Positions 45,307-57,200 of a stretch of 64,000 bases of DNA are shown in pieces. The first letter of the stretch is position 1. Every line of letters begins with the position of its first letter. A model generated the notes under the pieces. The model was not told the origin of the DNA. It did not search any database and saw only the letters and a program-made list of their open reading frames with translations. The DNA lies in NCBI RefSeq assembly GCF_003003055.1, contig NZ_PVTV01000014.1:124001-188000 (forward strand), given 5' to 3'. The position numbers and the translations under genes are program-made. The DNA comes from Jezberella montanilacus (GTDB taxonomy: Bacteria > Pseudomonadota > Gammaproteobacteria > Burkholderiales > Burkholderiaceae_B).

Positions 45307-46286
45307 ATCGTAAAACGCTCGCCTACCTTGTTTTTCTGATTCTGCTCGCCTTTGTGCCCGTGCTAGGAATTTATCCTATCTTTGTCATGAAAATCATGTG
45401 CTACGCGCTCTTTGCATGCGCCTTTAATCTATTGCTTGGTTACACCGGACTGCTGTCATTCGGACATGCAGCTTTTCTCGGTACGTCAGCTTATACGCTG
45501 GGTCACGCCATTAAAGTCTGGGGTTTCTCACCAGAAATCGCAATGGTGATCGCAGTGCTGGCCTCAGGTTTACTTGGGCTGGCTATTGGTGCACTGGCGA
45601 TCAAGCGCAGCGGAATCTACTTTGCCATGATCACGCTAGCCATGTCTCAAATGGTGTTCTTTTTCTTTCTTCAGGCAAAGTTCACGGGTGGCGAAGACGG
45701 TCTTCAAGGGGTGCCACGCGGCTTGCTATTTGGTCTAGTCGATTTAAAGAACGATATCAACCTTTACTACCTCGTGTTGTTTATTTTTGCCGCCGCTTAT
45801 TTCCTTATCTGGCGAGTCGTTCATTCTCCATTCGGGCAAGTACTCAAAGCTTTGCGAGAGAATGAAGCAAGGACAATATCGCTTGGCTATGACGTTGATC
45901 GCTTCAAGCTACTTGCATTTGTGCTGTCAGCTATGCTGGCCGGTCTTGCCGGCGCGACCAAAACCTTGGTCTTTGTTTCGGCCACCCTGTCTGACGCCAC
46001 GTGGCAAATGTCCGGTCTGGTTGTGCTGATGACACTGGTCGGCGGCATGGGAACACTGGTCGGGCCCGTCATTGGTGCCTTCATCATCGTGTTACTTGAA
46101 AATAAAGTTGGTGACTTCGGTGCGGCCCTTTATGATTGGACTGGGGTGGAATGGTTCAGCCACTTAGGTGAATCAGTGACCATCGTGATTGGCCTCATTT
46201 TCGTTGTGTGTGTGCTTGCATTCCGCAAAGGTATTGTCGGTGAACTTAACGCATGGTTTGAGCGTAAGCAAATGGAGAGAACATGA
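45303..46286 (+). CDS. livM: ABC transporter permease (LivM type)
   Basis: Second channel subunit, 327 aa with about eight to ten membrane helices. GYTGLLSFGHAAFLGTSAY and the cytoplasmic loop GQVLKALRENEARTISLGYDV are the LivM signatures. VGGMGTLVGPVIGA is near the end. Overlaps both neighbours by 4 bases. Confidence 0.94.
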   Translation: MNRKTLAYLVFLILLAFVPVLGIYPIFVMKIMCYALFACAFNLLLGYTGLLSFGHAAFLGTSAYTLGHAIKVWGFSPEIAMVIAVLASGLLGLAIGALAIKRSGIYFAMITLAMSQMVFFFFLQAKFTGGEDGLQGVPRGLLFGLVDLKNDINLYYLVLFIFAAAYFLIWRVVHSPFGQVLKALRENEARTISLGYDVDRFKLLAFVLSAMLAGLAGATKTLVFVSATLSDATWQMSGLVVLMTLVGGMGTLVGPVIGAFIIVLLENKVGDFGAALYDWTGVEWFSHLGESVTIVIGLIFVVCVLAFRKGIVGELNAWFERKQMERT

Positions 46287-47155
46287 ACTCTTTTAAAAAA
46301 GCCAGCTTGTCTTGCGGTCTTTCATTGATCGCACTCCTCTCCAGTGCGGTCGTTGTGTCGACCTCCTGGGCACAAGCCACAGCAAGTAAAACAGATACAG
46401 CGAGCGTGCGAACTGCCACACAGATCGAGTGGTTGGGTCAGGCTGGTTTTCGTATCACAACACCAGGCGGCAAGCTAATCGTGGTTGATCCCTGGATCAA
46501 AGGCGGGCCCAAAACGCCAGCAAAATACAAAAACGACTTCGCAGCTTTGGGCAAGATTGACCTCTTGCTCGTGAGCCACGGTCACGGTGATCACTTGGGT
46601 GATGCACCCGACTTGGCAAAGCTCAACAAAACCAAACTGTATGGCCCGGCGGACATGGTGACGCCACTGATCATGATCGGTGCCTTGCCTGCAGATTTGG
46701 GTCACCGTTTTAATAAATCCGGCACTGTCAAACCGCTGGAAGGTATCAAAGTTACAGCAGTGAGAGCCGATCACTCTTCACTGATCGTATGGCCAGACGC
46801 CCAGGGTAAACCTGTATCCCACGCAGGTGGCGAGCCAATCGGCTTTATTATTGAGTTGGAAAATGGCTTCAAAATCTGGCACATGGGCGATACAGGCCTG
46901 TTTACCGATATGGCCTTTATTGCCCAATATTACAAACCTGATCTGGTGATGATCCCAATTGGTGGCAACTTCACCATGGGTCCTGAAGAAGCGGCTTACG
47001 CTATCAAGACCTGGATTAAACCCAAGATGGTATTGCCCATGCACTACAACTCTAACCCTTTGACACCCGGCACCCTAGCTGAGTTTCAGGCGGCAATGAA
47101 AGGCAGCGATATCAAGATTGTTCCGATGACCGAAGGCCAGACACTGAATTTCTAA
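46283..47155 (+). CDS. Exported metallo-beta-lactamase-fold hydrolase (UPF0173 type)
   Basis: A 290-aa protein with a signal peptide (cleavage near TSWAQA) and the zinc motif VSHGHGDHLGDA (His99, His101, Asp103, His104). Further ligand candidates are ADHSS, HMGDTG and LPMHYN. The WLGQAGFRI start of the domain and the GNFTMGPEEAA segment are those of UPF0173 hydrolases, which are normally cytoplasmic. Here it should be periplasmic and is translationally coupled to livM (ATGA). I infer that it processes the solute before or after capture. The reaction is unknown. Its stop overlaps convergent bioY by 4 bases. Confidence 0.88.
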   Translation: MNSFKKASLSCGLSLIALLSSAVVVSTSWAQATASKTDTASVRTATQIEWLGQAGFRITTPGGKLIVVDPWIKGGPKTPAKYKNDFAALGKIDLLLVSHGHGDHLGDAPDLAKLNKTKLYGPADMVTPLIMIGALPADLGHRFNKSGTVKPLEGIKVTAVRADHSSLIVWPDAQGKPVSHAGGEPIGFIIELENGFKIWHMGDTGLFTDMAFIAQYYKPDLVMIPIGGNFTMGPEEAAYAIKTWIKPKMVLPMHYNSNPLTPGTLAEFQAAMKGSDIKIVPMTEGQTLNF

Positions 47156-47715
47156 ACGTTGATCGATCGCTTCACCTGGTAAGCCAGCACTGAAGCGATC
47201 ACTGCCTTGACAATATCGATTGGGATAAAAATGGCAACTGCGACCATCGCTTTGATGGGTGTGAGGCCAGTCACCCAAATCATCCAAGGTACACCCAGGG
47301 CATAGACCACGACCACCCCGCCCGCTACACCGGCCAATACCCCTCGCGCGATTTGCCCCCCGGAGGATCTAGCCCGCCACTTGACTGCCTCTGACTGATA
47401 CCCAAGCCAGCCCACGACGCTTGCACCTGGAATCATCCCAAGCAAAAAACCCCCAGTTGGGCCCGTTAGAACAGCCAAGCCCGCTCGACCACCCGGCAAA
47501 ACAGGGATACCAACCAACGCCATGGACACGTAGAGCAAGACAACCAATGCCGCACGCAATGGACCCAATATCAAACCAACCAACATGACCCCCAGAAGCT
47601 GCAAGGTAACAGGGACGGGTATGACACCAATAGGAATAGGCGCAACCAAGGACAGCACGATCAGTAGCGCAGTCATTAACGCAATAAGAACAAGATCAAT
47701 CGATTTGAGTTTCAT
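47152..47715 (-). CDS. bioY: Biotin transporter substrate-binding subunit BioY
   Basis: S-component of the ECF biotin importer, 187 aa, about six helices. LTGPTGGFLLGMIPGA and the PIPIGVIPVPVTLQLLGVML segment are BioY signatures. Lies last in bioM-bioN-bioY, four bases after bioN. Supplies biotin that AccB and the atu-type carboxylase in this window need; no biotin-synthesis genes are nearby. Confidence 0.94.
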   Translation of the reverse strand: MKLKSIDLVLIALMTALLIVLSLVAPIPIGVIPVPVTLQLLGVMLVGLILGPLRAALVVLLYVSMALVGIPVLPGGRAGLAVLTGPTGGFLLGMIPGASVVGWLGYQSEAVKWRARSSGGQIARGVLAGVAGGVVVVYALGVPWMIWVTGLTPIKAMVAVAIFIPIDIVKAVIASVLAYQVKRSINV

Positions 47716-47719
47716 TTTT

Positions 47720-48322
47720 TTACCTGTTTACTTGCCGGACATCAATTGCGTCTGCGATATCTTGCGCACGCCTTAACGTCCGCACAATCATGGGGACAAT
47801 ACATATCAAAACATGCCGATCCAGGCCTCGGGCCATTTGAGCTTCGCGGATCTCACGCCATTGCAGCGACAACTCGGGGATCATCCTGAGCGTCAAACCA
47901 AACGTCAGGGAAATTGTCGCGCTGTTCACCCATCCCAGACGATCCAAAGGTTTTAAACAAGTCTGGACGACACCCATCAACGCTGACACAGGCGTTGTCC
48001 ACGACAACGCCAGCGCTAGCAAGAGCAGCGACAACATCCTTAACCCAGTCACTGAGGCAAGCTCCCAGCCTTGCAGCCAGGCACTGTAAACAAAAATCAT
48101 CACGATCAACCCAAGAAAAGAACGTGCGCTTTGCCAAAGTTTCTTGGTGATCAAGCCAGCAGAAAAGAGCAAAATAATCACCCCTGACAACCCAGCGAGT
48201 TGGATCCAGACAATTTGGACATTAAGCAGAAAAGAGGAGAAAACCAATAAAAATAATAATTTATAACCAGCCCGCTGACGCTCAAGCCATGACTTCTCTG
48301 CCGCTTGGTTCGTCTGAGTCAT
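47720..48322 (-). CDS. bioN: Energy-coupling factor transmembrane protein BioN
   Basis: T-component that links BioM to BioY. 200 aa from ATG 48322, which overlaps the bioM stop as ATGA; an ATG seven codons upstream is possible. Several membrane helices, then the cytoplasmic coupling motif with AQMARGLD, the Ala-Arg-Gly signature of ECF T-components. Confidence 0.92.
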   Translation of the reverse strand: MTQTNQAAEKSWLERQRAGYKLLFLLVFSSFLLNVQIVWIQLAGLSGVIILLFSAGLITKKLWQSARSFLGLIVMIFVYSAWLQGWELASVTGLRMLSLLLLALALSWTTPVSALMGVVQTCLKPLDRLGWVNSATISLTFGLTLRMIPELSLQWREIREAQMARGLDRHVLICIVPMIVRTLRRAQDIADAIDVRQVNR

Positions 48323-48996
48323 GTGCAATGCTCTTGATACCAAGCGACGGAATCCATCGCTCTACCGTCTTGAACGACACGACCTTGATCGATAACCAAG
48401 ACTCGATCCATTGTCTGCATCAACGCCAAATCATGGCTCACGACAACACAAGGCTGAGGGAGTTCAGCAAGCATGCGCGCGAAGCGTCTGGCATTTTTGA
48501 GATCCAGTTGTGTTGTCGGTTCGTCAAACAAGATAATCTCGGGCGAAGTTGCCAAAACCGCTGCCAAAGCAACCAGCTGTTTTTCACCACCAGATAGCGT
48601 GTGCACGACCCGATCAATCAAGTGCTCACAAGCGACCATGCTGAGGGCATCTCGAACAGCCTGCGCGCGAGCAGAGCGATCGGCAATTAATCGCCTGAGC
48701 CCCAGATCAATATCTTCACCAACAACCGGTAAAACAAGCTGATTATCGGGATTCTGAAAAATAAACCCAACCTTTCTGCGGATTTCGGATAGATGCCGGG
48801 AAACCTCGAGGCCATCAAGGATCACTTGACCAGTGCCTGCCAGGGTCAAACCATTGATCAAGCGCAACAAGGTGCTTTTGCCAGAGCCATTGGAGCCTAA
48901 AATACCTATCCGATGCTCTGATAGATCACACGCGAGTTCCTGCAGAACGCTGCGCTCATCGCGTATGACAGTGACATTTTTAAACTGGATTAACAT
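48319..48996 (-). CDS. bioM: Energy-coupling factor ATPase BioM
   Basis: ATPase of the biotin importer, 225 aa. Walker [11 protein letters not shown]-loop region [10 protein letters not shown] typical of ECF ATPases, signature LSGGEKQL, Walker [13 protein letters not shown] and H-loop VSHD. First gene of bioMNY. Divergent from msrB with 54 bases between; no BirA- or BioR-type operator is evident by eye. Confidence 0.95.
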   Translation of the reverse strand: MLIQFKNVTVIRDERSVLQELACDLSEHRIGILGSNGSGKSTLLRLINGLTLAGTGQVILDGLEVSRHLSEIRRKVGFIFQNPDNQLVLPVVGEDIDLGLRRLIADRSARAQAVRDALSMVACEHLIDRVVHTLSGGEKQLVALAAVLATSPEIILFDEPTTQLDLKNARRFARMLAELPQPCVVVSHDLALMQTMDRVLVIDQGRVVQDGRAMDSVAWYQEHCT

Positions 48997-49050
48997 GTAC
49001 GAGGATTATGCAACAGAACTTTTTCCAATCTTTCAACTCAAAGAGCAGAT

Positions 49051-49455
49051 ATGGCAAAAATAAATAAAACTGACGCTGAGTGGCAAGCCCAACTCTCGCC
49101 GCAAGAGTACTACGTCGCCAGACAGAAAGGCACAGAACGCGCCTTCACGGGCCGTTACTGGGATCATAACCAGCACGGCATCTACCGTTGCGTCGGTTGC
49201 GGCACCGCGTTATTTGCTTCAGATACAAAATTCGATGCGGGCTGTGGCTGGCCTAGTTACTTTGACCCTATTAATCCAGAAAACGTTCGTGAAGAAAAAG
49301 ACACCAGTCATGGCATGTTGCGGACAGAGGTAATTTGCAACGTCTGCGATAGCCACCTCGGCCATGTCTTCCCCGATGGTCCGCCACCGACAGGATTGCG
49401 ATACTGCATCAACTCCCTTTCGCTGACCTTCGAACCAGTTGATCACCAGATATGA
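49051..49455 (+). CDS. msrB: Peptide methionine-(R)-S-oxide reductase MsrB
   Basis: Reduces methionine-R-sulfoxide in proteins. The 134-aa protein has two zinc CxxC pairs (CVGCGTALF and [12 protein letters not shown]), the [11 protein letters not shown] motif, and the catalytic Cys in RYCINSLSL. First of four genes joined by 4-base overlaps (msrB, yciB, bolA, ppiC). Confidence 0.96.
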   Translation: MAKINKTDAEWQAQLSPQEYYVARQKGTERAFTGRYWDHNQHGIYRCVGCGTALFASDTKFDAGCGWPSYFDPINPENVREEKDTSHGMLRTEVICNVCDSHLGHVFPDGPPPTGLRYCINSLSLTFEPVDHQI

Positions 49456-50015
49456 AAAAATTCTTGTTCGACTTGTTTCCACTGATTTTGTTCTTTGTCG
49501 CGTACAAAATCAGCGGTATTTACGCAGCAACGGCAGTCGCGATGGCCGCAGGGATTGCACAAATTATCTGGCTAAAATTGTCACGTAAGCCGATCGAGGG
49601 GATGCATTGGATCAACCTTGGCGTCATCGTCATCTTCGGTGGGGCCACCCTATGGCTAAAAGATGACACCTTCATCAAATGGAAGCCAACCGCCCTGTAC
49701 TGGCTATTTGGCTCAGCCCTATTAGTGAGCCAATTCGCCTTAAAACGTAACTTGATGCAAAAGCTGCTGGGCGAAAAAGTCATCATGTCGCCCCACGCCT
49801 GGTCGAAAATGAATATCAGCTGGGCGGTTTTCTTTATCTGTGCTGGAATAGCCAACCTGTTCGTCGCTTTCTCAGGGCACTTCACGGAAGAGCAATGGGT
49901 GAACTTCAAGGTTTTCGGTTTGATGGGGCTCTTGGTCGTCTTCGTAATTGTGCAGTCGATCTGGCTGGGCAAGCACATGCAACCGGTCACCGAAAATAAA
50001 GGTGACGAGCCATGA
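49452..50015 (+). CDS. yciB: Inner-membrane septation/intracellular septation protein YciB (IspZ)
   Basis: Five-helix inner-membrane protein linked to cell division and envelope integrity. The 187-aa product starts [20 protein letters not shown] and has [20 protein letters not shown], both diagnostic. The NISWAVFF and [17 protein letters not shown] helices follow. Coupled to msrB and bolA by ATGA overlaps. Confidence 0.96.
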   Translation: MKKFLFDLFPLILFFVAYKISGIYAATAVAMAAGIAQIIWLKLSRKPIEGMHWINLGVIVIFGGATLWLKDDTFIKWKPTALYWLFGSALLVSQFALKRNLMQKLLGEKVIMSPHAWSKMNISWAVFFICAGIANLFVAFSGHFTEEQWVNFKVFGLMGLLVVFVIVQSIWLGKHMQPVTENKGDEP

Positions 50016-50290
50016 GTTCCAATCCTCATTATGCTCTGCTGCAGGCAAGGCTCGAGACGCTAAATGCGCAAGAGCTACTGATTGAAGATGAGTCTCATCT
50101 CCATGCTGGCCATGCGGGCAACTCAGGTGGGGCCAGTCACTTTCGCGCCACGATCGTGGCCAACTGTTTTGAAACACTACCGATGATTGCGCAACATCGA
50201 CTGGTGTATGATCTCGTGCGCGATTTAATCCCCTTCCCGATCCACGCGTTAGCGTTAAAGACTCGGGCGCCCTCAAAAGGAACTTCATGA
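50012..50290 (+). CDS. BolA family protein
   Basis: A 92-aa BolA-fold protein. LEIEDESHLHAGH-like element (LLIEDESHLHAGHAG), SHFRATIVANCFETL and LVYDLVRDL follow the BolA/IbaG pattern. The conserved His cluster HLHAGH is where BolA proteins share a 2Fe-2S cluster with monothiol glutaredoxins. Function here is not specified by context. Confidence 0.92.
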   Translation: MSSNPHYALLQARLETLNAQELLIEDESHLHAGHAGNSGGASHFRATIVANCFETLPMIAQHRLVYDLVRDLIPFPIHALALKTRAPSKGTS

Positions 50291-51063
50291 AACGTATCGC
50301 TATGCTGACGGCAGCAATTTTGATTGCCTCACCTGTTTTGGCTCAAAACATCGCAACAGTAAACGGCAAAGCCATCACCCAGAAAAGCATGGATCAATTT
50401 GTTGAACTGCTGAAAGGCCAAGGCGCGACAGACTCACCCGAACTGCGCAAGCAAGTCAAAGAAGAGATGATTAATCGCCAGGTCATGGTGCAGGCGGCAG
50501 AGAAAGAAGGCATTGCTAAAGACGCTAACGTCGTGACTGAGCTCGAATTAGCGCGGCAAGGCATTTTGGTACGTGCGCTCATGGCTGATTACCTCAAAAA
50601 GAATGCGATTAGCGATGCTGATTTGAAAGCCGAATATGACAAGCTCAAAAAGGCAGAAGAAGGTGTCATGGAATACCGCGTTCGCCATATTCTGGTTGAG
50701 GACGAAAAGAATGCGAACGACATTCTTGCCAAACTGAAGAATAAATCAGACAAGTTTGAAGACTTGGCTAAAAAGAATTCGAAAGATCCGGGCAGTGCCG
50801 ACAAAGGCGGTGAACTTGATTGGGCGCCTGCCACGAACTACGTTGAGCCCTTCGCTGAGGCGGTCAAAGCCACCGCGAAAGGTGCTTTAGCTGATAAACC
50901 TGTTAAAACCCAGTTCGGCTGGCACATCATTGAAGTCGAGGATACTCGTCCAGTCGAAATACCAAGTTTTGACAAAGTAAGACCACAAATGGAAGAGCGT
51001 ATGCGTCAGCAAACACTTGCCAAGTATCAGCAAGCGTTGCGCGATAAAGCGAAAATTCAATAA
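50287..51063 (+). CDS. Periplasmic parvulin-type peptidyl-prolyl isomerase
   Basis: Envelope protein foldase/chaperone of 258 aa. Signal peptide with cleavage near PVLAQ, a SurA-N-like helical region (about 20-125), and a parvulin domain (about 127-225). The domain contains YRVRHILVEDE, GGELDWAPATNYVEPFAEAV and TQFGWHIIEVEDTRP. Resembles Bordetella Par27-type proteins. Last of the msrB operon, followed by two hairpins. Confidence 0.94.
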   Translation: MKRIAMLTAAILIASPVLAQNIATVNGKAITQKSMDQFVELLKGQGATDSPELRKQVKEEMINRQVMVQAAEKEGIAKDANVVTELELARQGILVRALMADYLKKNAISDADLKAEYDKLKKAEEGVMEYRVRHILVEDEKNANDILAKLKNKSDKFEDLAKKNSKDPGSADKGGELDWAPATNYVEPFAEAVKATAKGALADKPVKTQFGWHIIEVEDTRPVEIPSFDKVRPQMEERMRQQTLAKYQQALRDKAKIQ

Positions 51064-51073
51064 ACCATCTGCA

Positions 51074-51098
51074 GCAAATATTTGAAATAAATATTTGC
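51074..51098. repeat. Perfect inverted repeat in the ppiC-ligA gap
   Basis: GCAAATATTT-GAAAT-AAATATTTGC: 10-base arms, 5-base loop, AT-rich, directly before the terminator hairpin. No T-run of its own. It could protect the 3' end of the upstream message. Confidence 0.5.
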
Positions 51099-51105
51099 CT
51101 TAAAC

Positions 51106-51136
51106 AAGCCACAATCTCTAACGGTTTGTGGCTTTT

Positions 51137-51138
<2 letters not shown>
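51106..51138 (+). terminator. Terminator of the msrB-yciB-bolA-ppiC operon
   Basis: AAGCCACAA, an 11-base loop, TTGTGGCTT, then a run of T to 51138. The T-run reaches the ligA stop codon at 51137, so convergent transcripts meet here. On the minus strand only TTG-TTT follows, a weaker signal. Confidence 0.85.
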
Positions 51139-53173
<2,035 letters not shown>

Positions 53174-53188
53174 TCAAAACAACGCGTG

Positions 53189-54247
53189 TCAAGCAAAAAC
53201 CCGCAACGCACGTTGGCTGCCAGCAGGGAAACCAGCGCTCGCCAACTGTGCGAATAAGACCTGTAACTGCTCATCGATCGAAACATCCGATCCTTGTGCA
53301 ACCTCGCGCCCCATGTCATCCACTAACTCAGCACCCAGCCGGCGAGCCAACTCCAGACCAATCTCAACCATACGCCCAAAGGCACGGGTGTCGGCTGGTG
53401 TGCAGGGCACATCCAGTAAAAGTGTCAAGGTATCAACGCCGGCCATCCCTGCATCAAAAGACTCAGCGTCGGCACGAAATAACGTAAAGCAAACTAATCC
53501 GTGATCGCCATACCAGGCTAACGAGCCTTTTTCGGCAATGAAACCCATACTCTTAGCGGTGCTAACCACATCGGCAACTGCTCGTGTAGACCGTGTGCGC
53601 AAAGTCAATCCAACCTGCCGATCCAGTGCTGCACAGGCGCTGTCTAGGTGCAACGCTGCTTCAAGCACGGCTTGCTGCTCAGGACCTTCAATTGTGGCCT
53701 CCATTTGATCTGCAAGAGATTGGAGTCGATTCCAGATTTGCGACCATTCAATCGCGGTTAGGGCGCCGCTTCTGTTTGCCAACAACACGGCAACCTGCAT
53801 AGAGATGTAGGCGCTCGCTGGATTGATTTTTCTGGATAAGTGCCCTTCGGTGTCCTGGGCAAAAACGCGGATGGGTTTACGCCCCGCGCTGCGCAAGGGC
53901 TGCGCGATCTCTGCGAGATCTTGCGCGCTGATGGGTGATTGAAAGGTAACTTCGATGACGACTTCAATAGTCGGATCCGGCTCTTCAGACTCTTGCACGA
54001 TCGTTTCTTCATTAGCCGTACCGAGGTGACCGATTGTCAAACTGTCAGCATCCTCACCACCCCAAATAGGCTCACGGCGCTTCGGCAAACTGTCTTCCAC
54101 TTCGTTAAAGAGTGGGTCTTTCTCGACCAAAGGCAAGGTAGCCTGCATCCGTCGACGCACACGTCTATCCTGCCACCAGTTAAATCCCAGTAACAAAACA
54201 ATGACAACGCCACCAATGGCGAGTAAGGCGATCTGCAACTCAGGCAT
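53189..54247 (-). CDS. zipA: Cell-division protein ZipA-like, FtsZ-binding domain
   Basis: Membrane anchor for FtsZ. The 352-aa protein has one N-terminal membrane helix (IALLAIGGVVIVLLLGFNWW), a linker, and a C-terminal ZipA domain (about 215-340). That domain contains GFIAEKGSLAWYG, GLVCFTLFRAD and LDVPCTPADTRAF. Position between smc and ligA supports it. Sequence conservation in this family is low outside the last domain. Confidence 0.87.
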   Translation of the reverse strand: MPELQIALLAIGGVVIVLLLGFNWWQDRRVRRRMQATLPLVEKDPLFNEVEDSLPKRREPIWGGEDADSLTIGHLGTANEETIVQESEEPDPTIEVVIEVTFQSPISAQDLAEIAQPLRSAGRKPIRVFAQDTEGHLSRKINPASAYISMQVAVLLANRSGALTAIEWSQIWNRLQSLADQMEATIEGPEQQAVLEAALHLDSACAALDRQVGLTLRTRSTRAVADVVSTAKSMGFIAEKGSLAWYGDHGLVCFTLFRADAESFDAGMAGVDTLTLLLDVPCTPADTRAFGRMVEIGLELARRLGAELVDDMGREVAQGSDVSIDEQLQVLFAQLASAGFPAGSQRALRVFA

Positions 54248-54262
54248 AGGTCAGCTCTGCTC

Positions 54263-57200
54263 TCAAGCTGCTTCAGCGGCGAACTGAAGAGCCGATTCGA
54301 TATCTACTGCCACGATGCGGGATACGCCCTGCTCTTGCATCGTGACTCCAACTAACTGTTTTGCCATCTGCATGGCGATTTTATTATGCGAAATGAATAG
54401 AAATTGCGTTTGGTCACTCATGCTACCAACCAAATTGGCGTAGCGCTCGGTGTTCGCATCATCAAGCGGCGCATCCACTTCGTCCAGCAAGCAGAACGGG
54501 GCAGGATTCAGTTTGAATAACGCAAAGACCAGCGCGGTCGCAGTCAGCGCTTTCTCACCACCAGACAACAAGTGAATGCTGGTATTGCGCTTGCCCGGGG
54601 GTTGAGCCATCACTTGCAGCCCGGCATCGAGAATCTCGTCGCCTGTCATGATCAGACGCGCCTCTCCACCACCGAACAATTTGGGGAAAAGCTCACCAAA
54701 ATGACCGTTCACCTGATCAAACGTCGTCTGCAACAGTTCGCGTGTTTCGCGGTCGATTTTACGGATCGCATCTTCGAGGGTTTCGATGGCCGAATTTAAA
54801 TCACCTACCTGAGAATCAAGAAAGCCTTTTCTCTCGCGTGAGCTCGTGAGCTCGTCGAGGGCCGCAAGGTTCACGGCACCCAGCGCTTCAATTTGGCGCA
54901 TAATACTTTGCACTTCTGATTGCAGCCAACTTGTGCGGGACCATTGTTCGGACTGACTGCTGATTTCAGCTTGCACCAGAACACGATCAACCTGACGAGC
55001 GTCGAGTTGTTCGGCGAATTGCTCTGCAGCCAGCCTGGAGGCTTGCTCTTGTAGTTGCAAGCTGACAATACGCTCTCGCTTAGGCTCTACCGATCGCTCA
55101 AGGGTCAGTCTCTCTTCGTCCGCCTGCCTGAGCTGAGCGCTCAAATTATCCATTTCTATACGAGCTAATCCCAAGGTCTCCTCGCAGATCGAGCGCGATT
55201 CGAGTGCATCTTGCAAACCAGCCTGTGCCGCAGCAGCATCCAAAGTTTGCAGTTCAGCATCAATCGATAACAACTCTTGTTGCGCCCTTGCTAACTGATC
55301 TCTGGCCAGTTGCAGATTTCTTTGCAACTCAGCAATGCGCGAGCGAACACTTCTTTCGTGAAACTCGGCTTCTTGGGCACCACGCTCTTGATCCCGCACA
55401 CAAGCACGAGCCGTATCCGCCTCGGCAGCAATCGCCTCACCTGCGACCTCAGCGTCGGCATACGCTTGTTGCTTCACAGCGAGCTCGCCATCAAACGCTT
55501 CAAACCTGGCATTAGCCTCTTCTTGGGCAGCTAAAAGTTCTTCTTTTTGTGACTTCACTTCAGCGATATCTTGCTCTAAACGCCCAGACTGTGCACGGGT
55601 CTGCTCCAGTTGCTGCTGAACCCGTGTATAGGCAAGCTGCAGGTCGTATAGCCGATTGGTGATCTCTGCTACTCGTTGCCTAGCGGGTCCCAGTGCCTGG
55701 GTGATTTGCTGCCATGCAGCTTCTGCCTGCGAAACTGCAGTGCGTGCTTGATCAGCGATTAAATAATTCGCTTTGATTTCGCGCTGCAGATTCTCGATCT
55801 CTTGTTGACGAGCCAGTAATCCTGATTGCTCAGAATCAGGTGCGTAAAACCGCACGCTCTGAGCATCGACAAGATGACCGGATTGCAGAACCAAGGATGC
55901 GCCGACTGGCAAACTAGTTCTTTTAGCTAAAGCTTCGGCCAGATCGGCAGCAATATAAATCTGCCCTAGCCAGCCATTAAGTAAGGTGCGCAACTCAGGA
56001 TCGCTGATCCGCATTAGAGAAATCAGTGATGTGAGTCCGCCAGCCGTCGCCGGCGCCGCAGCAGGCACCGGTAATTGATAGAAAGCCACGCGAGCAGGAG
56101 GTTTATCCTGAGCAAAAGCACGAGTCCAATCTAGATTACGAACTTCGAGGCTGGTCATGCGCTCGTTTAAAACGGCTTCAAGTGCTGTTTCCCAACCGGC
56201 TTCAATATGCAATTTTTGCCATAGTCTGGATAAACTGGTGAGCTCATGTTTGGCCAACCAGGGCTCTAGCGCGCCTTTTTTCTGAACGTCTTCTTGCAGA
56301 CTGGTCAGTGCCGACAGACGGGCATCAAGCCTTGCAAGCGCTTCTGCATCAGACAATGATTTTTTTTGCGCCTCGGCGCGCCGTGTTTCTGCTTCGGGCA
56401 GCTGCCCCTCAAGCTCTGCTAAGCGACCGGTGGCCTCTTCGAGAAGCTCTTGCGCAACCAGCTTATCCCCTTCAAGCTTTTCAAGCTCGGCAACATCAGG
56501 AGATTGGACGCCAGAGAGCTCAAGCCTGAGTCGTTCGGTTCGCAACTCAAGCGCCTCTAGTTGTCGATCGGTATCGCGCTGGCTTTGCGCCACCAAGGCC
56601 AAGCCCTGCTCAATCCGAGCCAGACCAACCCGCATGTCTTCCCTGACCAAAGCGGCCTGTCGCACGCGCGATTCGATTTCTGGCAAACCCGCCTGAGCCG
56701 TTTCGGCTGAGGCGCGGGCTTCTTCTAGTCGGGCCTGACTAGCGGCCAGGTCTTCTTCGCTGTCTGCAATCTGGGTTTGACAATGCGCTTGCTGAGCTTG
56801 CCATTCGGCCATCTGCTCTTGCAGCTGGGCTTTACGGGCTTGCATCCGGTTGCGTGAATCAACCACATGCCTGATCTCTGCCTCAAGACTGCTGACACTG
56901 GCATTGGCCTCATACAGTCGACCTTGTGCCGCATGGACCGCATCACTTGCTTGATAGTGTGCCTGACGCCGCGACTCGAGCGCAGCCTCTTGGGCACGCA
57001 CACTCGCCATGAGCGCTTCTAACTCATTTTGTGCCTGCTCAATATCAGCCGCCACTTTTGCCCGTTCTTCGTGGGCGGTCAATTCCTTGAGATACCAAAG
57101 CGCGTTTTGCTTGGCTTCGCCGTCTGTCTGCAGGGCGCGATATTCACGCGCTACCTCGGCTTGAGTTTCGAGCTTGTCGAGCTGCGAGTTCAGTTCGCGC

